DNA from: JAJFFW01 sp039187035
Lineage (GTDB): Bacteria; Pseudomonadota; Alphaproteobacteria; Caulobacterales; Parvularculaceae
Direction of reading: 5' to 3'
Assembly: GCA_039187035.1 (NCBI GenBank)
Contig: JBCCZS010000189.1
Location: forward strand, 1 to 6,236
Length of the DNA stretch: 6,236 bases
The notes beneath the pieces are model-generated. The model ran no database searches. It was not told where the DNA came from and saw only the letters and a program-made list of their open reading frames with translations. Below are positions 5,922-6,236 of this stretch, piece after piece. The stretch's first letter is position 1, and each line of letters opens with the position of its first letter. Made by a program: the position numbers and the translations under genes.

Positions 5922-6010
5922 CCCACCTCGCGCCCGCCTGTGCGCCGTAGCGAGCCCCGGCAGGCGCGGCGGTGTCTCCGTCTTCTTGCTTACACGTGTT
6001 CTGCAACAAA

Positions 6011-6025
6011 CGTCTCACAAAGACG
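6011..6025. repeat. Short inverted repeat CGTCT-N5-AGACG
   Basis: CGTCT, CACAA, AGACG: perfect 5-bp arms with a five-base centre. It is short enough to occur by chance, and is listed because it lies among other symmetric elements upstream of the AraC gene. Confidence 0.3.
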
Positions 6026-6068
6026 GGCCGTGCGTCATCCGCGCCGCCGATTGAAAGAATTGCAAATT

Positions 6069-6087
6069 TTGCGTCGAAATGACGCAA
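6069..6087. promoter_or_regulatory. 19-base operator-like palindrome
   Basis: TTGCGTC, spacer GAAAT, GACGCAA: seven perfectly mirrored bases on each side. It is joined on the left by a second palindrome, GCAAATTTTGC (6062-6072). The block is AT-rich against GC-rich surroundings. The octamer ATGACGCA at its right half recurs inverted as TGCGTCAT at 6031-6038. It may be an operator for a dimeric regulator or for a gene beyond the right edge. Confidence 0.45.
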
Positions 6088-6236
6088 GTCGCCTGCCGGT
6101 CCGTCGGAAAGAAGAGAGCGCCGCGGCGGCGGCCATGGCCGCGTTGACAACCGACCGCGCGCGGCCGGCCGCGCGGGGCGCGCCGCGGAGGAGGCAGGAT
6201 TGGAGTAGACGGGGCAGCCCGCCGGCCGCGGCGCGC

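Larger units (their letters stand above)
5816..6236. other. 421-base region upstream of the AraC-family gene, no gene supported
   Basis: Besides the listed elements there is an ACACGTGT palindrome (5992-5999). From about 6121 to the edge the sequence is extremely GC-rich, with an 18-base palindrome CGCGCGGCCGGCCGCGCG (6158-6175) and GGCGCGCC (6177-6184). One minus-strand frame is open from the edge into the AraC gene, but its translation is Arg/Pro-rich and not recognisable. It runs through the repeats and past the AraC start, so I do not call it a gene. Confidence 0.5.

Noticed and set aside
6144..6149. TTGACA on the plus strand near the right edge, as a divergent promoter
   Set aside because: At 16-18 bases downstream there is only GC-rich sequence with no -10-like element.
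6158..6184. 18-base palindrome CGCGCGGCCGGCCGCGCG and adjacent GGCGCGCC
   Set aside because: In a run made almost only of G and C such symmetry is easily produced by chance. No associated function is visible.
5788..6236. A minus-strand frame open from the right edge into the AraC gene
   Set aside because: The translation is Arg/Pro-rich without motifs. It crosses the repeat and promoter region and overlaps the AraC start by 28 bases, so it is better explained as open sequence in GC-rich DNA. More sequence to the right would settle it.

Overview
This window looks like chromosomal DNA from a GC-rich Gram-negative bacterium, most likely an alphaproteobacterium. The evidence is an outer-membrane TonB-dependent receptor of the kind abundant in Caulobacterales, Sphingomonadales and Parvularculales, its FecI/FecR-type signalling partners, and GC-rich codon use. 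The order-level placement is inference. All five genes I can support lie on the minus strand, so the window reads from right to left.

Right edge to 5816: about 420 bases without a convincing gene, but with many small symmetric elements. These include three tandem 10-base repeats and several palindromes just upstream of an AraC-family regulator gene (4712-5815). That regulator is followed in the same direction by a TetR-family regulator (4029-4592). The 119-base gap between them can fold into a nested stem-loop. Neither regulator has an obvious structural target gene in the window, so their regulon is unknown.

3571-4028: a 458-base intergenic stretch. It holds a sigma70-like promoter for the downstream sigma-factor gene and a textbook intrinsic terminator facing the plus strand, although no plus-strand gene is apparent. 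A short unannotated plus-strand RNA is one explanation.

1-3570: a cell-surface signalling operon. An ECF sigma factor gene (2956-3570) overlaps a FecR-type anti-sigma/transducer gene (1898-2959) by four bases (ATGA). After a 173-base leader with hairpins comes a TonB-dependent receptor (1-1724), whose C-terminal part is cut off by the window edge. The receptor carries the N-terminal signalling (STN) domain expected of a FecA-type transducer. The likely scheme is that ligand binding at the receptor is passed through its STN domain to the periplasmic part of FecR, which then frees the sigma factor to transcribe the receptor gene or operon. The ligand cannot be read from the sequence.

The gene content is of known type. 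The less ordinary points are the orphan plus-strand terminator, a T10 run in the sigma-factor coding strand between its two domains, the helically phased tandem repeats upstream of the AraC gene, and the nested hairpin upstream of the TetR gene.
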